Positions 1 to 6,248 of a stretch of DNA of 6,834 nucleotides are shown here, piece by piece (positions within the stretch are counted from its first letter, which is position 1; each line of letters opens with the position of its first letter). Made by a program: the position numbers and the translations under genes. The stretch spans positions 1 to 6,834 of the forward strand of contig JARCRR010000162.1 in assembly GCA_029850565.1 (NCBI GenBank), read 5' to 3'. The notes under the pieces were generated by a model. That model saw only the letters and a program-made list of their open reading frames with translations, made no database searches and was not told the origin of the DNA. The stretch comes from Gallionella sp. (GTDB lineage: Bacteria; Pseudomonadota; Gammaproteobacteria; Burkholderiales; Gallionellaceae).

Positions 1-2683
1 GGGGCACCTTCAACTCGGCCACATTGCACATCAGCTCGCGCACTTTCTCTTTCACTAGCGCCAACTCTGCCTGCGGCACTTCGAGTATCAATTCGTCATG
101 CACCTGCATGATGAGTTTGCTTTGCAGCTGCTCTTTCTCTAACCAATCCTGTACGGCGATCATCGCGAGTTTGATGAGGTCGGCGGCCGTACCCTGCATA
201 GGTGCGTTGATGGCAGCGCGTTCGGCGGCTTGTCTTCTCATGCCGTTGGCGCCGTTGATCTCTGGCAACCATAACCTGCGTCCGAACCAGGTTTCGACGA
301 AGCCCAGTGCCTTGGCCTGTTCGCGCGTGCTGTCCATGTAGTGCTTCACGCCGGGGTAGCGCGCGAAGTAGAGGTCGATATATTGCTTGGCGGCACTGTT
401 CTCAATGTTAAGTTGCGAAGCCAAACCAAAAGCCGACATGCCATAGATGAGGCCGAAGTTGATGACCTTGGCGTAGCGGCGCTGTTCGCTGCTAACTGCA
501 TCGAGTGCGACGTTGAACACCTCGGCGGCCGTGGCGCGGTGGATGTCTTCGCCGGCAGCAAAGGCTTTGAGCAAACCTTCGTCGCCGGACAGGTGCGCCA
601 TGATGCGCAGCTCGATCTGCGAGTAGTCGGCGGACACGATGCGGCTGCCTTGCGGCGCGATGAAGGCTTCACGGATGCGGCGACCCTCCGGTGTGCGGAT
701 GGGAATGTTTTGCAGGTTGGGATCGCTGGAAGCGAGACGCCCGGTGACGGCCACGGCCTGCGAGTAGCTGGTGTGCACGCGGCCTGTTTTTGCGTTCACC
801 ATCTGCGGCAACTTGTCGGTGTAGGTGGATTTGAGCTTCGCCATGCCACGATATTCCAGCAACAACTTGGGTAGCGGGTAATCCAGTGCAAGCTCCTGCA
901 ACACCTCTTCGTCGGTGGAAGGCGTACCGCTCGGCGTCTTCTTCTTCACTGGCAAACCGAGCTTGTCGAACAGAATCTCTTGGATCTGTTTCGGCGAGTT
1001 CAGATTGAACGGCTGCTCGGCCAGCTCGAATGCCTGCTTTTCGATCTCGTTCAGCTTCAGGCCCAGTTCGTGGCTTTGCCGTGCCAGCTTGCCGCTGTCG
1101 ATGAACACACCGTTGCGTTCCATCTTGAACAGCACTTCGCGCACCGGCATCTCGATGTCGCGATAGACCTCGGCCAGTCTGCCTTGCAGTTGCGGCGACA
1201 GGGTCTGGTGCAATTGCAAAGTGATGTCAGCATCTTCCGCCGCATAGCGCGTGGCGGTGTCGAGATCGACCTGGTCGAAGCCGATCTGCTTCGCCCCCTT
1301 GCCGACCACGTCGGCGTAGCTCACGGTGGAGAGGCCGAGATGGCGCAAGGCAAGGTTGCCCATCTCATGCGGTTTGTGCGATTCCAGCACATAGGATTGC
1401 AGCAGCGTGTCTTCGGCGACCCCCGCCAGCGCGATACCGTGATTGGCGAAGATGTGCTGGTCGTACTTGAGGTTCTGTCCCAGCTTCTTGTGCGCCGCAC
1501 TTTCCAGCCAAGGCTTCAATTTTTTCAGCGCGTGCTCACGCCCGAGCTGGTCGGGTGCGCCGGGGTAATGGTGCGCCAAGGGCAGGTAGGCAGCCTGATG
1601 CGCCTCGATACTGAAAGAGATGCCCACCAGTTGTGCCGCCATCGGATCGAGCCCGGTGGTCTCGGTATCCACGCTCACCAGCGGTGCCGACATCAACTTC
1701 TCTAACCATGCATCCAATTGTGCTTCGGTGCGGATGGATTCGTAGTTGGAGGTATCGTTGACGGTCGTGGGCAGGGAGGCTTGCTCGAACTGACGCTGCT
1801 CCACGGTGACAGATGCAGGCTCTTTCTTTGCGGGTGCGTCGCCCGTGAGTTCGCGCATCAGGCTACGGAAGCCGAAGCGCTCGTACATGGCTTTCAGTTT
1901 CCCGGTGTCGGGAGCGGGTGCAGCCAGTTCGTCGAAGCGTTTGTCGAGCGGCACATCGCATTTCACCGTGACCAGTTGTCTGCCCATCGGCAGCCATTCC
2001 AGCGCGCTACGCAGGTTGTCGCCGACTGCGCCTTTTACCTCGGCGGCATGCGCAACTAGGTTGTCCAGCGTGCCGTATTCGGCGAGCCATTTGACGGCAG
2101 TCTTGGGGCCGCATTTGCTCACGCCCGGCACGTTGTCCACAGTGTCGCCGACCAGCGCGAGGTAATCGACGATACGCTCGGGCGGGACGCCGAACTTGGC
2201 CGTGACGCCCGCGACATCCAGCTTCTCTTCGCTCATGGTGTTGACCCACAGCACCTTGTCGTCGACCAGTTGCGTGAGGTCCTTGTCGCCGGTGGAGATG
2301 ATGCAGCGTGCGCCATTCTGCGATGCCTGACGCGCCAGCGTACCGATCACATCGTCCGCCTCGACGCCGTCCACCATGATGATGTTCCAGCCTGCCGCCG
2401 CCGCCAGCTCGTGCAAAGGCTCGATCTGCGCGCGCAGGTCATCCGGCATGGAAGGGCGGTTGGCTTTGTATTCGGGATACCAGTCGTCGCGAAATGTCTT
2501 GCCCTTCGCGTCGAACACGCAGGCGCTATAATCCGCCGGGAAGTCGGCTCGCAGTTTCTTCAGCATGTTGAGCACGCCGTGGATGGCACCGGTCGGCTCG
2601 CCTTGCGGACTGCGCAAGTCGGGCATGGCATGGAAAGCGCGATACAGATACGACGAGCCATCCACTAACAACAATGTCTTCAT
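1..2683 (-). CDS. polA: DNA polymerase I, 3' end cut by window edge
   Basis: Family A DNA polymerase for gap filling, Okazaki fragment processing and excision repair in the cytoplasm. The frame reads from ATG at 2683 (protein MKTLLLVDGSSYLYRAFHA) to the window edge, giving 894 residues. E. coli Pol I has 928; matching the motifs suggests only about 15-20 residues are missing. All three domains are present. The 5' nuclease has D8, VEADD, STGDKD and VGDTVDNVPG. The 3'-5' proofreading domain keeps D339 and E341 (VDTETTG), D408 (NLKYD), Y480 and D484 (YAAED), so proofreading should be active, unlike Taq. The polymerase has motif A with D686 (DYSQIELR), motif B with K739 and F743 (RRYAKVINFGLIYG) and motif C H862-D863-E864 (VHDE). 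The start is fixed by the conserved N-terminus; no strong Shine-Dalgarno precedes it. It is divergent from the LOG gene with only 16 bases between the start codons. A candidate extended -10 (TGACATAAT, minus strand, 2778-2786) lies inside the LOG gene but has no convincing -35. Confidence 0.98.
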   Translation of the reverse strand, partial: MKTLLLVDGSSYLYRAFHAMPDLRSPQGEPTGAIHGVLNMLKKLRADFPADYSACVFDAKGKTFRDDWYPEYKANRPSMPDDLRAQIEPLHELAAAAGWNIIMVDGVEADDVIGTLARQASQNGARCIISTGDKDLTQLVDDKVLWVNTMSEEKLDVAGVTAKFGVPPERIVDYLALVGDTVDNVPGVSKCGPKTAVKWLAEYGTLDNLVAHAAEVKGAVGDNLRSALEWLPMGRQLVTVKCDVPLDKRFDELAAPAPDTGKLKAMYERFGFRSLMRELTGDAPAKKEPASVTVEQRQFEQASLPTTVNDTSNYESIRTEAQLDAWLEKLMSAPLVSVDTETTGLDPMAAQLVGISFSIEAHQAAYLPLAHHYPGAPDQLGREHALKKLKPWLESAAHKKLGQNLKYDQHIFANHGIALAGVAEDTLLQSYVLESHKPHEMGNLALRHLGLSTVSYADVVGKGAKQIGFDQVDLDTATRYAAEDADITLQLHQTLSPQLQGRLAEVYRDIEMPVREVLFKMERNGVFIDSGKLARQSHELGLKLNEIEKQAFELAEQPFNLNSPKQIQEILFDKLGLPVKKKTPSGTPSTDEEVLQELALDYPLPKLLLEYRGMAKLKSTYTDKLPQMVNAKTGRVHTSYSQAVAVTGRLASSDPNLQNIPIRTPEGRRIREAFIAPQGSRIVSADYSQIELRIMAHLSGDEGLLKAFAAGEDIHRATAAEVFNVALDAVSSEQRRYAKVINFGLIYGMSAFGLASQLNIENSAAKQYIDLYFARYPGVKHYMDSTREQAKALGFVETWFGRRLWLPEINGANGMRRQAAERAAINAPMQGTAADLIKLAMIAVQDWLEKEQLQSKLIMQVHDELILEVPQAELALVKEKVRELMCNVAELKVP

Positions 2684-2699
2684 ATTTTTGGGGTCCGAG

Positions 2700-3416
2700 A
2701 TGAACAACGATTTGAAACTGCCCGCCGCACCAGCGCCCGAATTGATGCAGTCGAAGGAGTCATGGCGTGTGTTCGGCATTATGTCAGAATTCGTCTCCGC
2801 CACTGAGCGCCTGCGCGACATCCACCCCGCCGTCAGCATCTTCGGCAGCGCGCGCACCTCGCATGACCACCCTTATTACAAGCTCACCGAAGAGATTGCG
2901 CGTCTGCTGTCGGACGCCGGGTTCACCGTCATCTCCGGTGGCGGCCCCGGCATCATGGAGGCAGCCAACAAGGGCGCGTTCTATGGCAAATCCGCCAGCG
3001 TCGGCCTCAACATCCAGCTCCCGCACGAACAGCACAACAACCCCTACCAGAACATCAGCCAATCCTTCCAACACTTCTTCACGCGCAAGGTGATGTTCGT
3101 CAAGTTTGCCAGTGCCTACGTGGTGATGCCGGGCGGTTTCGGCACACTGGATGAACTGATGGAAGCGCTGACCCTGGTGCAGACCGGCAAAACCCGACGC
3201 ATGCCCATCATCCTCGTCGGCACCAAGTTCTGGGGGGGCATGGTGGAGTGGTTCAAAGCTTCCCTGCTGGAAGAGAAGATGATCAGCCCGGGTGATATGA
3301 ATCTGATCCAGGTCATCGACGAGCCGGAGCAAGTCGTGGCCGCCATCTTCAAACACTATGAGACGCGCGGCTTCGAGCCTTCCGCCGCAGAGCGCGAGTT
3401 GCAACTGAACCTCTAA
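2700..3416 (+). CDS. LOG-family (TIGR00730-type) nucleoside monophosphate phosphoribohydrolase
   Basis: A 238-residue cytoplasmic Rossmann-like protein of the LOG (lysine decarboxylase-like) family. Characterised members cleave the N-glycosidic bond of nucleoside 5'-monophosphates (cytokinin ribotides in plants and some bacteria, purine and pyrimidine nucleotides in PpnN); they are not lysine decarboxylases despite old annotations. Visible signatures are SIFGSAR at 46-52, GGGPGIMEAAN at 80-90, R129-K130 in FTRKVMF, and the diagnostic PGGFGTLDE at 144-152, which carries the catalytic glutamate region. All are intact, so an active enzyme is expected; the natural base is unknown. The ATG at 2700 is chosen because the same frame further upstream runs into polA on the other strand, and a GGGG stretch (2690-2693) six bases upstream may serve as a weak ribosome binding site. 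It is divergent from polA. A 125-base gap separates it from the DUF2782 gene, with no clear intrinsic terminator. Confidence 0.93.
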   Translation: MNNDLKLPAAPAPELMQSKESWRVFGIMSEFVSATERLRDIHPAVSIFGSARTSHDHPYYKLTEEIARLLSDAGFTVISGGGPGIMEAANKGAFYGKSASVGLNIQLPHEQHNNPYQNISQSFQHFFTRKVMFVKFASAYVVMPGGFGTLDELMEALTLVQTGKTRRMPIILVGTKFWGGMVEWFKASLLEEKMISPGDMNLIQVIDEPEQVVAAIFKHYETRGFEPSAAERELQLNL

Positions 3417-3541
3417 CCCACGAACCACAGTTGACCGCTCCCTTGTGCACGCAGACATATGAACGCACATTACACTTCGTCCAACTACGGTTTTCAGGTT
3501 TAGGGGTAAAATCCACCCATCACTTTGGTCACCGAAAAATC

Positions 3542-3850
3542 ATGCGTCTACTTACCCTGCTGTTCCTCTCGCTGCTGAGCCTGAGCACTTTTGCCGCCCA
3601 GACCGTCCCTGCTTCCGCCACCCCCATCCAAGATGAAGCGGTGGATGAGCCGCAGGTGACCATTACCAAGCAAGCCGAGCAGACCGTGGAGGAATACCGT
3701 GCCAACGGCAAGCTCTACATGATCAAGATCACGCCGAAACATGGCGTGCCCTACTACTTGATCGATGATCGCGGCGACGGCAAGTTCGCACGCCAGGAGA
3801 GTCTGGATTCCGGATTCCGCGTCCCACGCTGGATCATCTTCAAATTCTGA
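3542..3850 (+). CDS. DUF2782 family exported protein
   Basis: A 102-residue protein with a short signal peptide: M1-R2, a leucine-rich core at 3-15, and likely cleavage after A18 or A19 (STFAAQ). The mature part has a low-complexity linker (about 20-36), then a compact domain from PQVTITKQ (37) to the C-terminus. Its features are VEEYRANGKLYMIKITP, GVPYYLIDD (68-76), the GDGKF turn (78-82) and the terminal RVPRWIIFKF. I recognise this as DUF2782, a small proteobacterial family of unknown function that is typically found beside homoserine kinase in betaproteobacteria. The location should be periplasmic. The ATG at 3542 is chosen because it places the signal peptide at the N-terminus; the frame continues upstream without one. 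The Shine-Dalgarno is weak. TAAAAT at 3507-3512 could be a -10 box, but no good -35 accompanies it. The mobile-like repeat begins 19 bases after the stop codon. Confidence 0.88.
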   Translation: MRLLTLLFLSLLSLSTFAAQTVPASATPIQDEAVDEPQVTITKQAEQTVEEYRANGKLYMIKITPKHGVPYYLIDDRGDGKFARQESLDSGFRVPRWIIFKF

Positions 3851-3863
3851 TTCGATGGACTGT

Positions 3864-3869
3864 TTGATG
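3864..3869. repeat. Direct repeat TTGATG, left copy (putative target-site duplication)
   Basis: TTGATG sits immediately outside the left end of the inverted-repeat element, with an identical copy immediately outside the right end. This fits duplication of a 6-base target on insertion, with the ATG being a copy of the thrB start codon. A six-base match could also be chance. Confidence 0.45.
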
Positions 3870-4016
3870 AACACCTCTAAAAATTCACTTTTTCGGGATG
3901 CAGCGCAAGGCGCACGGAGCACAGTAACCGAGACATACCTCACAGGTAGGCGAGGCTTGCGAGCATCGCGCAACGCCGCGATGCGCCCGAGAAATGAATT
4001 TATAGAGGTGTGTTGA
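3867..4016 (+). CDS. Possible 49-codon ORF spanning the inverted-repeat element, coupled to thrB
   Basis: An open frame starts at the ATG inside the left TTGATG copy and crosses the entire repeat element. It ends with TGA at 4014-4016, overlapping the thrB ATG by one base (TGATG). The peptide begins MNTSKNSLFRDAAQG and ends NEFIEVC. It is basic, has no recognisable domain, and its composition follows from the element sequence. A GGA at 3857-3859 lies about seven bases upstream as a possible weak ribosome binding site. I do not claim a functional product. The interest lies in the start codon, which may be the ancestral thrB start, and in the stop/start overlap that would allow translational coupling. 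A stop-free frame of this length can occur by chance in G+C-rich DNA. Confidence 0.25.
   Translation: MNTSKNSLFRDAAQGARSTVTETYLTGRRGLRASRNAAMRPRNEFIEVC
3870..4012. mobile_element. MITE-like inverted-repeat element (no transposase) between DUF2782 gene and thrB
   Basis: The left arm at 3871-3897 (starts ACACCTCTAAAAATTCAC, ends TCGGG) is nearly the reverse complement of the right arm at 3986-4011 (starts CCCGAGAAATGAATT, ends TAGAGGTGT). Alignment gives 24 identities in 27 columns, with one bulged base, one A/A mismatch and one G-U-compatible change. The arms enclose about 88 bases that are themselves structured: CGCAAG (3904-3909) can pair with CTTGCG (3956-3961), TACCT-CAC-AGGTA forms a small hairpin (3936-3948), and GCATCGCG / CGCGATGC form an 8-bp hairpin (3963-3984). 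Flanking TTGATG copies fit a 6-base target-site duplication. No transposase is encoded, so this would be non-autonomous. It could instead be a REP/BIME-like dispersed repeat or a cis-regulatory RNA. Copy number elsewhere in the genome cannot be seen from this window. Confidence 0.65.
4005..4010 (+). promoter_or_regulatory. thrB ribosome binding site inside the element's right arm
   Basis: GAGGTG is fully complementary to the CACCUC core of the 16S rRNA anti-Shine-Dalgarno and lies five bases before the ATG at 4016. This decides the thrB start at 4016 rather than the in-frame GTG at 4010, which would use the Shine-Dalgarno itself. The same six bases pair with CACCTC at 3872-3877 in the left arm, so the site can be hidden in a long stem in the mRNA. 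Confidence 0.7.
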
Positions 4017-4018
4017 TG
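4013..4018. repeat. Direct repeat TTGATG, right copy, containing thrB ATG
   Basis: This is the right-hand partner of the TTGATG at 3864-3869. It abuts the element's right end, and its last three bases are the chosen start codon of thrB. Confidence 0.45.
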
Positions 4019-4957
4019 GCTGTTTTTACCCGCGTCACCGAAGCCGATATCTCCGCTTGGCTGTCTGATTACTCCTTAGGCTCTTTGCTTGAATTGCAGG
4101 GCATCCCTGCCGGTATCGAGAACACCAATTATTTCGTCACCACCAGCAACGGGCGTTTCGTACTGACCCTGTTCGAGGTGCTGAAAGCGGATGAGCTCCC
4201 GTTCTATCTCAACCTGATGTCGCACCTCGCGCGTCACGGCATCCCCTGCCCGGCACCCGTGGCGAACGGCAAGAACCATTTTCTCGGCGAATTGAATGGC
4301 AAGCCTGCCTGTATCGTCAGTCGCCTGAGCGGCAAGTCGGTCACACAACCCAGCGTGGCGAACTGTGCCGCGGTGGGTGCGATGCTGGGCCAGATGCATA
4401 ACGCCAGCCTCAGCTTCGGCAGCACGATGGAGAACGCCCGCGGTGCCGCATGGCGCGCCAGTGCGGCACAACAGGTGAAGCGATTCCTATCCGCCGAAGA
4501 TGCGGCACTGCTGGAGAGTGAGGTCGCTTTGCATGCGGATTTCCCCGGTGACACCTTGCCTCGCGGCGTCATCCACGGCGACCTGTTCCGGGACAACGTA
4601 TTGATGGATGGCGAACGTGTCGGTGGCCTCATCGACTTCTATTTCGCCTGCACCGATGCTTTCGTCTACGACGTCGCCATCACCGTCAATGACTGGTGTA
4701 TGGCCGCCGACGGCAAGCTGGATGCGGGGCGTTCTCGCGCCATGTTGGAAGCTTACCAATCAGTGCGCCCGCTCACCCCTGCCGAAGTCGATATCTGGCC
4801 GATGACCTTGCGCGTGGCCGCTTTACGTTTCTGGATATCGCGCCTGTATGATCTGCATCTGCCGCGCGACGGCGAGATGGTAAACCCGCATGATCCCGAT
4901 CATTTCAAACGCATTCTGAAGCATCACATCGCATCCGATCAAACCGTTTTGTTCTAA
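4016..4957 (+). CDS. thrB: Homoserine kinase, type II (aminoglycoside-phosphotransferase fold)
   Basis: Cytoplasmic enzyme that phosphorylates L-homoserine with ATP to O-phospho-L-homoserine, the substrate of threonine synthase. It has 313 residues, usual for the alternative ThrB family (TIGR00938 type), which has the protein-kinase-like APH fold and is unrelated to the GHMP-type E. coli ThrB. Key features are GIPAGIENTNYFV near the N-terminus (29-41, nucleotide-binding region), GRFVLTLFE (46-54), the catalytic loop HGDLFRDN (187-194) with D189 and N194, and the metal-binding IDFYFA (206-211) with D207. The start MAVFTRV matches the usual N-terminus of the family. Its ribosome binding site lies in the adjacent repeat element. 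The next gene follows after 11 bases, so co-transcription is likely. Neither thrA nor thrC is in the window. Confidence 0.95.
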   Translation: MAVFTRVTEADISAWLSDYSLGSLLELQGIPAGIENTNYFVTTSNGRFVLTLFEVLKADELPFYLNLMSHLARHGIPCPAPVANGKNHFLGELNGKPACIVSRLSGKSVTQPSVANCAAVGAMLGQMHNASLSFGSTMENARGAAWRASAAQQVKRFLSAEDAALLESEVALHADFPGDTLPRGVIHGDLFRDNVLMDGERVGGLIDFYFACTDAFVYDVAITVNDWCMAADGKLDAGRSRAMLEAYQSVRPLTPAEVDIWPMTLRVAALRFWISRLYDLHLPRDGEMVNPHDPDHFKRILKHHIASDQTVLF

Positions 4958-4968
4958 GAGAACTCGTT

Positions 4969-5757
4969 ATGGAAATAAAGAAATTCACTGCCGCCCGTGG
5001 CTGGACATGGATCAAACAGGGTTATCAGCTCATCATGATCAGCCCGATCCTGAGCATCACCACCGCTTTGATTGCCGCATTGGCTATCTTCCTCGCGATG
5101 CTCATCCCGCTCATCGGGCCTTTGCTGGCAGTCATCCTCATGCCGATCATGCTGGCCGGTTACATGCGCATCTGCCGCGCATTGGAAGAAGGCGAGGAAG
5201 TCGAACTGACCGACTTGCTGGCCGGTTTCAAGAAAAGCACACCCGCCCTCGTTTCGCTGGGCGCGTTCCTGATGCTGGGCATGTTGTTCGCCTCGGCCGT
5301 GATGGTGTTCGTCGGCGGTGATGCACTCACCACACTGATGGAAGAGGTGCGCGCCACCGACAATCCCCAAGTGCTGATGGATGCGATACGCACAGCAAGC
5401 GGCGGGGTCGCCTTTGCCGTCTTACTCGGATTCACCTTGGTGCTGATGCTCATCGTGGCTTGGCAATATGCGCCGATGCTGGTGTTCTTCAGCGGTGTGC
5501 CGCCCTTCATGGCGTTGCGCGACAGTTTCGTCGGCACCATGCGCAACATCGTTCCCTACACGGTATACAGCCTCATCATGCAAGTGATCGCGCTGATGCT
5601 TGGCATCCTGCCTTTCGGACTCGGGATGATCCTGCTGCTTCCGCTTGGGCTGACCTCGCTCTACGTCAGCTATCGCAACATCTTTCCGTGGTTGGATGCC
5701 CCCGTGGCACCCCCGGTTGCCGTCGATACGAATAGCAGCAATGACGGTGCGGACTGA
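4969..5757 (+). CDS. BPSS1780-type multi-pass inner membrane protein
   Basis: A 262-residue integral membrane protein of unknown function. It begins with a short cytoplasmic-looking N-terminus containing the ARGWTWIKQGYQL motif. Roughly six hydrophobic segments follow, at about 22-47, 49-68, 94-116, 146-170, 196-216 and 217-235, then a polar proline/asparagine tail. The features SPILSI, IPLIGPLLAVILMP, the RALEEGEEVEL loop (70-80) and the SYRNIFPW end resemble the BPSS1780 family of betaproteobacterial membrane proteins; I recognise this from overall style, not a catalytic motif. ATG at 4969 follows the thrB stop by 11 bases, with AAGAGA (4956-4961) as a modest ribosome binding site. It overlaps the next gene by one base (TGATG), so the two are probably translated together. 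Confidence 0.8.
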   Translation: MEIKKFTAARGWTWIKQGYQLIMISPILSITTALIAALAIFLAMLIPLIGPLLAVILMPIMLAGYMRICRALEEGEEVELTDLLAGFKKSTPALVSLGAFLMLGMLFASAVMVFVGGDALTTLMEEVRATDNPQVLMDAIRTASGGVAFAVLLGFTLVLMLIVAWQYAPMLVFFSGVPPFMALRDSFVGTMRNIVPYTVYSLIMQVIALMLGILPFGLGMILLLPLGLTSLYVSYRNIFPWLDAPVAPPVAVDTNSSNDGAD

Positions 5758-6248
5758 TGAGATCCCAAGCCTCCGCGAACGAGCGTAAGCAAGCGCAACT
5801 TCCGCACAATATCTTTGTGGCGGGAGTCTTTGCTTTTGACTTATTGATGACACCCGCCGTGCTTGGCTTGAAGATCGGCATGATCGGCCTGCTGATACCC
5901 TTGGTGTGCTCGGGCAGTTTGATCGCCTACATCTATCTGCGCAGCACCAAAGAGACGAGTTGGTTCGTGGACATGCACTGGCGTTTGACGTGGAGGCGCA
6001 GTCGCATGTTGCTGTTGGGATATGCGATCTCGGCCCTCTTGGTGCTGATCGCCTGGTTGCTCAGCATGATCTCCAGCGACCCGCATATGGCCAGCATCAT
6101 ATGGACGGCGCTCACGCGCATCGCATTGATGCCGACCCTGATCTTCGTGCTGCTGACCTCTGTGCTGGAAGCCGGCGCGATCGCTCAAGCCACCAATGGT
6201 GAAGTACCTGACAAGCTGGCGGCGAAGTATCCGCCGCCGTCCAACTGA
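5757..6248 (+). CDS. Hypothetical four-segment membrane protein
   Basis: A 163-residue protein I do not recognise. A basic, glutamine-rich N-terminus (1-15) precedes hydrophobic segments at about 17-36, 38-60, 84-104 and 113-137. A cytoplasmic-type basic loop (WRLTWRRSR, 75-83) lies in the middle, and there is a short polar tail ending YPPPSN. No enzymatic or transporter motif is visible. The start ATG at 5757 shares its first base with the stop of the upstream membrane protein gene (TGATG), a strong sign of translational coupling and possibly a shared complex. Its own stop (6246-6248) directly abuts the stop of the convergent CMD-family gene. Confidence 0.75.
   Translation: MRSQASANERKQAQLPHNIFVAGVFAFDLLMTPAVLGLKIGMIGLLIPLVCSGSLIAYIYLRSTKETSWFVDMHWRLTWRRSRMLLLGYAISALLVLIAWLLSMISSDPHMASIIWTALTRIALMPTLIFVLLTSVLEAGAIAQATNGEVPDKLAAKYPPPSN

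Noticed and set aside
980..1705. Long plus-strand open frame (241 codons) opposite polA
   Set aside because: It lies wholly antisense to the polA proofreading and polymerase domains, which show full motif conservation. It has no recognisable domain, and its composition (Q, R and V rich) is typical of a shadow frame.
2565..2699. Upstream in-frame starts for the LOG protein
   Set aside because: The extension would overlap the conserved polA N-terminus antisense, and its residues do not resemble the family; 2700 is the sensible start.
2784..3470. Minus-strand open frame (228 codons) opposite the LOG gene
   Set aside because: The plus-strand LOG protein carries the complete family motifs. The antisense product is histidine/aspartate-rich with no family resemblance.
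3459..3503. Short ORF (MNAHYTSSNYGFQV) before the DUF2782 gene as a possible attenuator leader peptide
   Set aside because: It has a single threonine, no isoleucine run, no clear ribosome binding site, and no terminator/antiterminator pair after it.
3507..3512. TAAAAT as the -10 box of the DUF2782 gene
   Set aside because: It is a good hexamer, but no recognisable -35 lies at 16-18 bases and there is no TG extension, so it is not strong enough to list as a promoter.
3417..3541. Intrinsic terminator after the LOG gene
   Set aside because: No stable G+C-rich hairpin followed by a T-run is visible; only scattered 4-base complementarities such as GTGC/GCAC.
4010..4015. GTG at 4010 as thrB start
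   Set aside because: It would use up the strong Shine-Dalgarno GAGGTG as coding sequence and leave no ribosome binding site. The family N-terminus matches the ATG at 4016.
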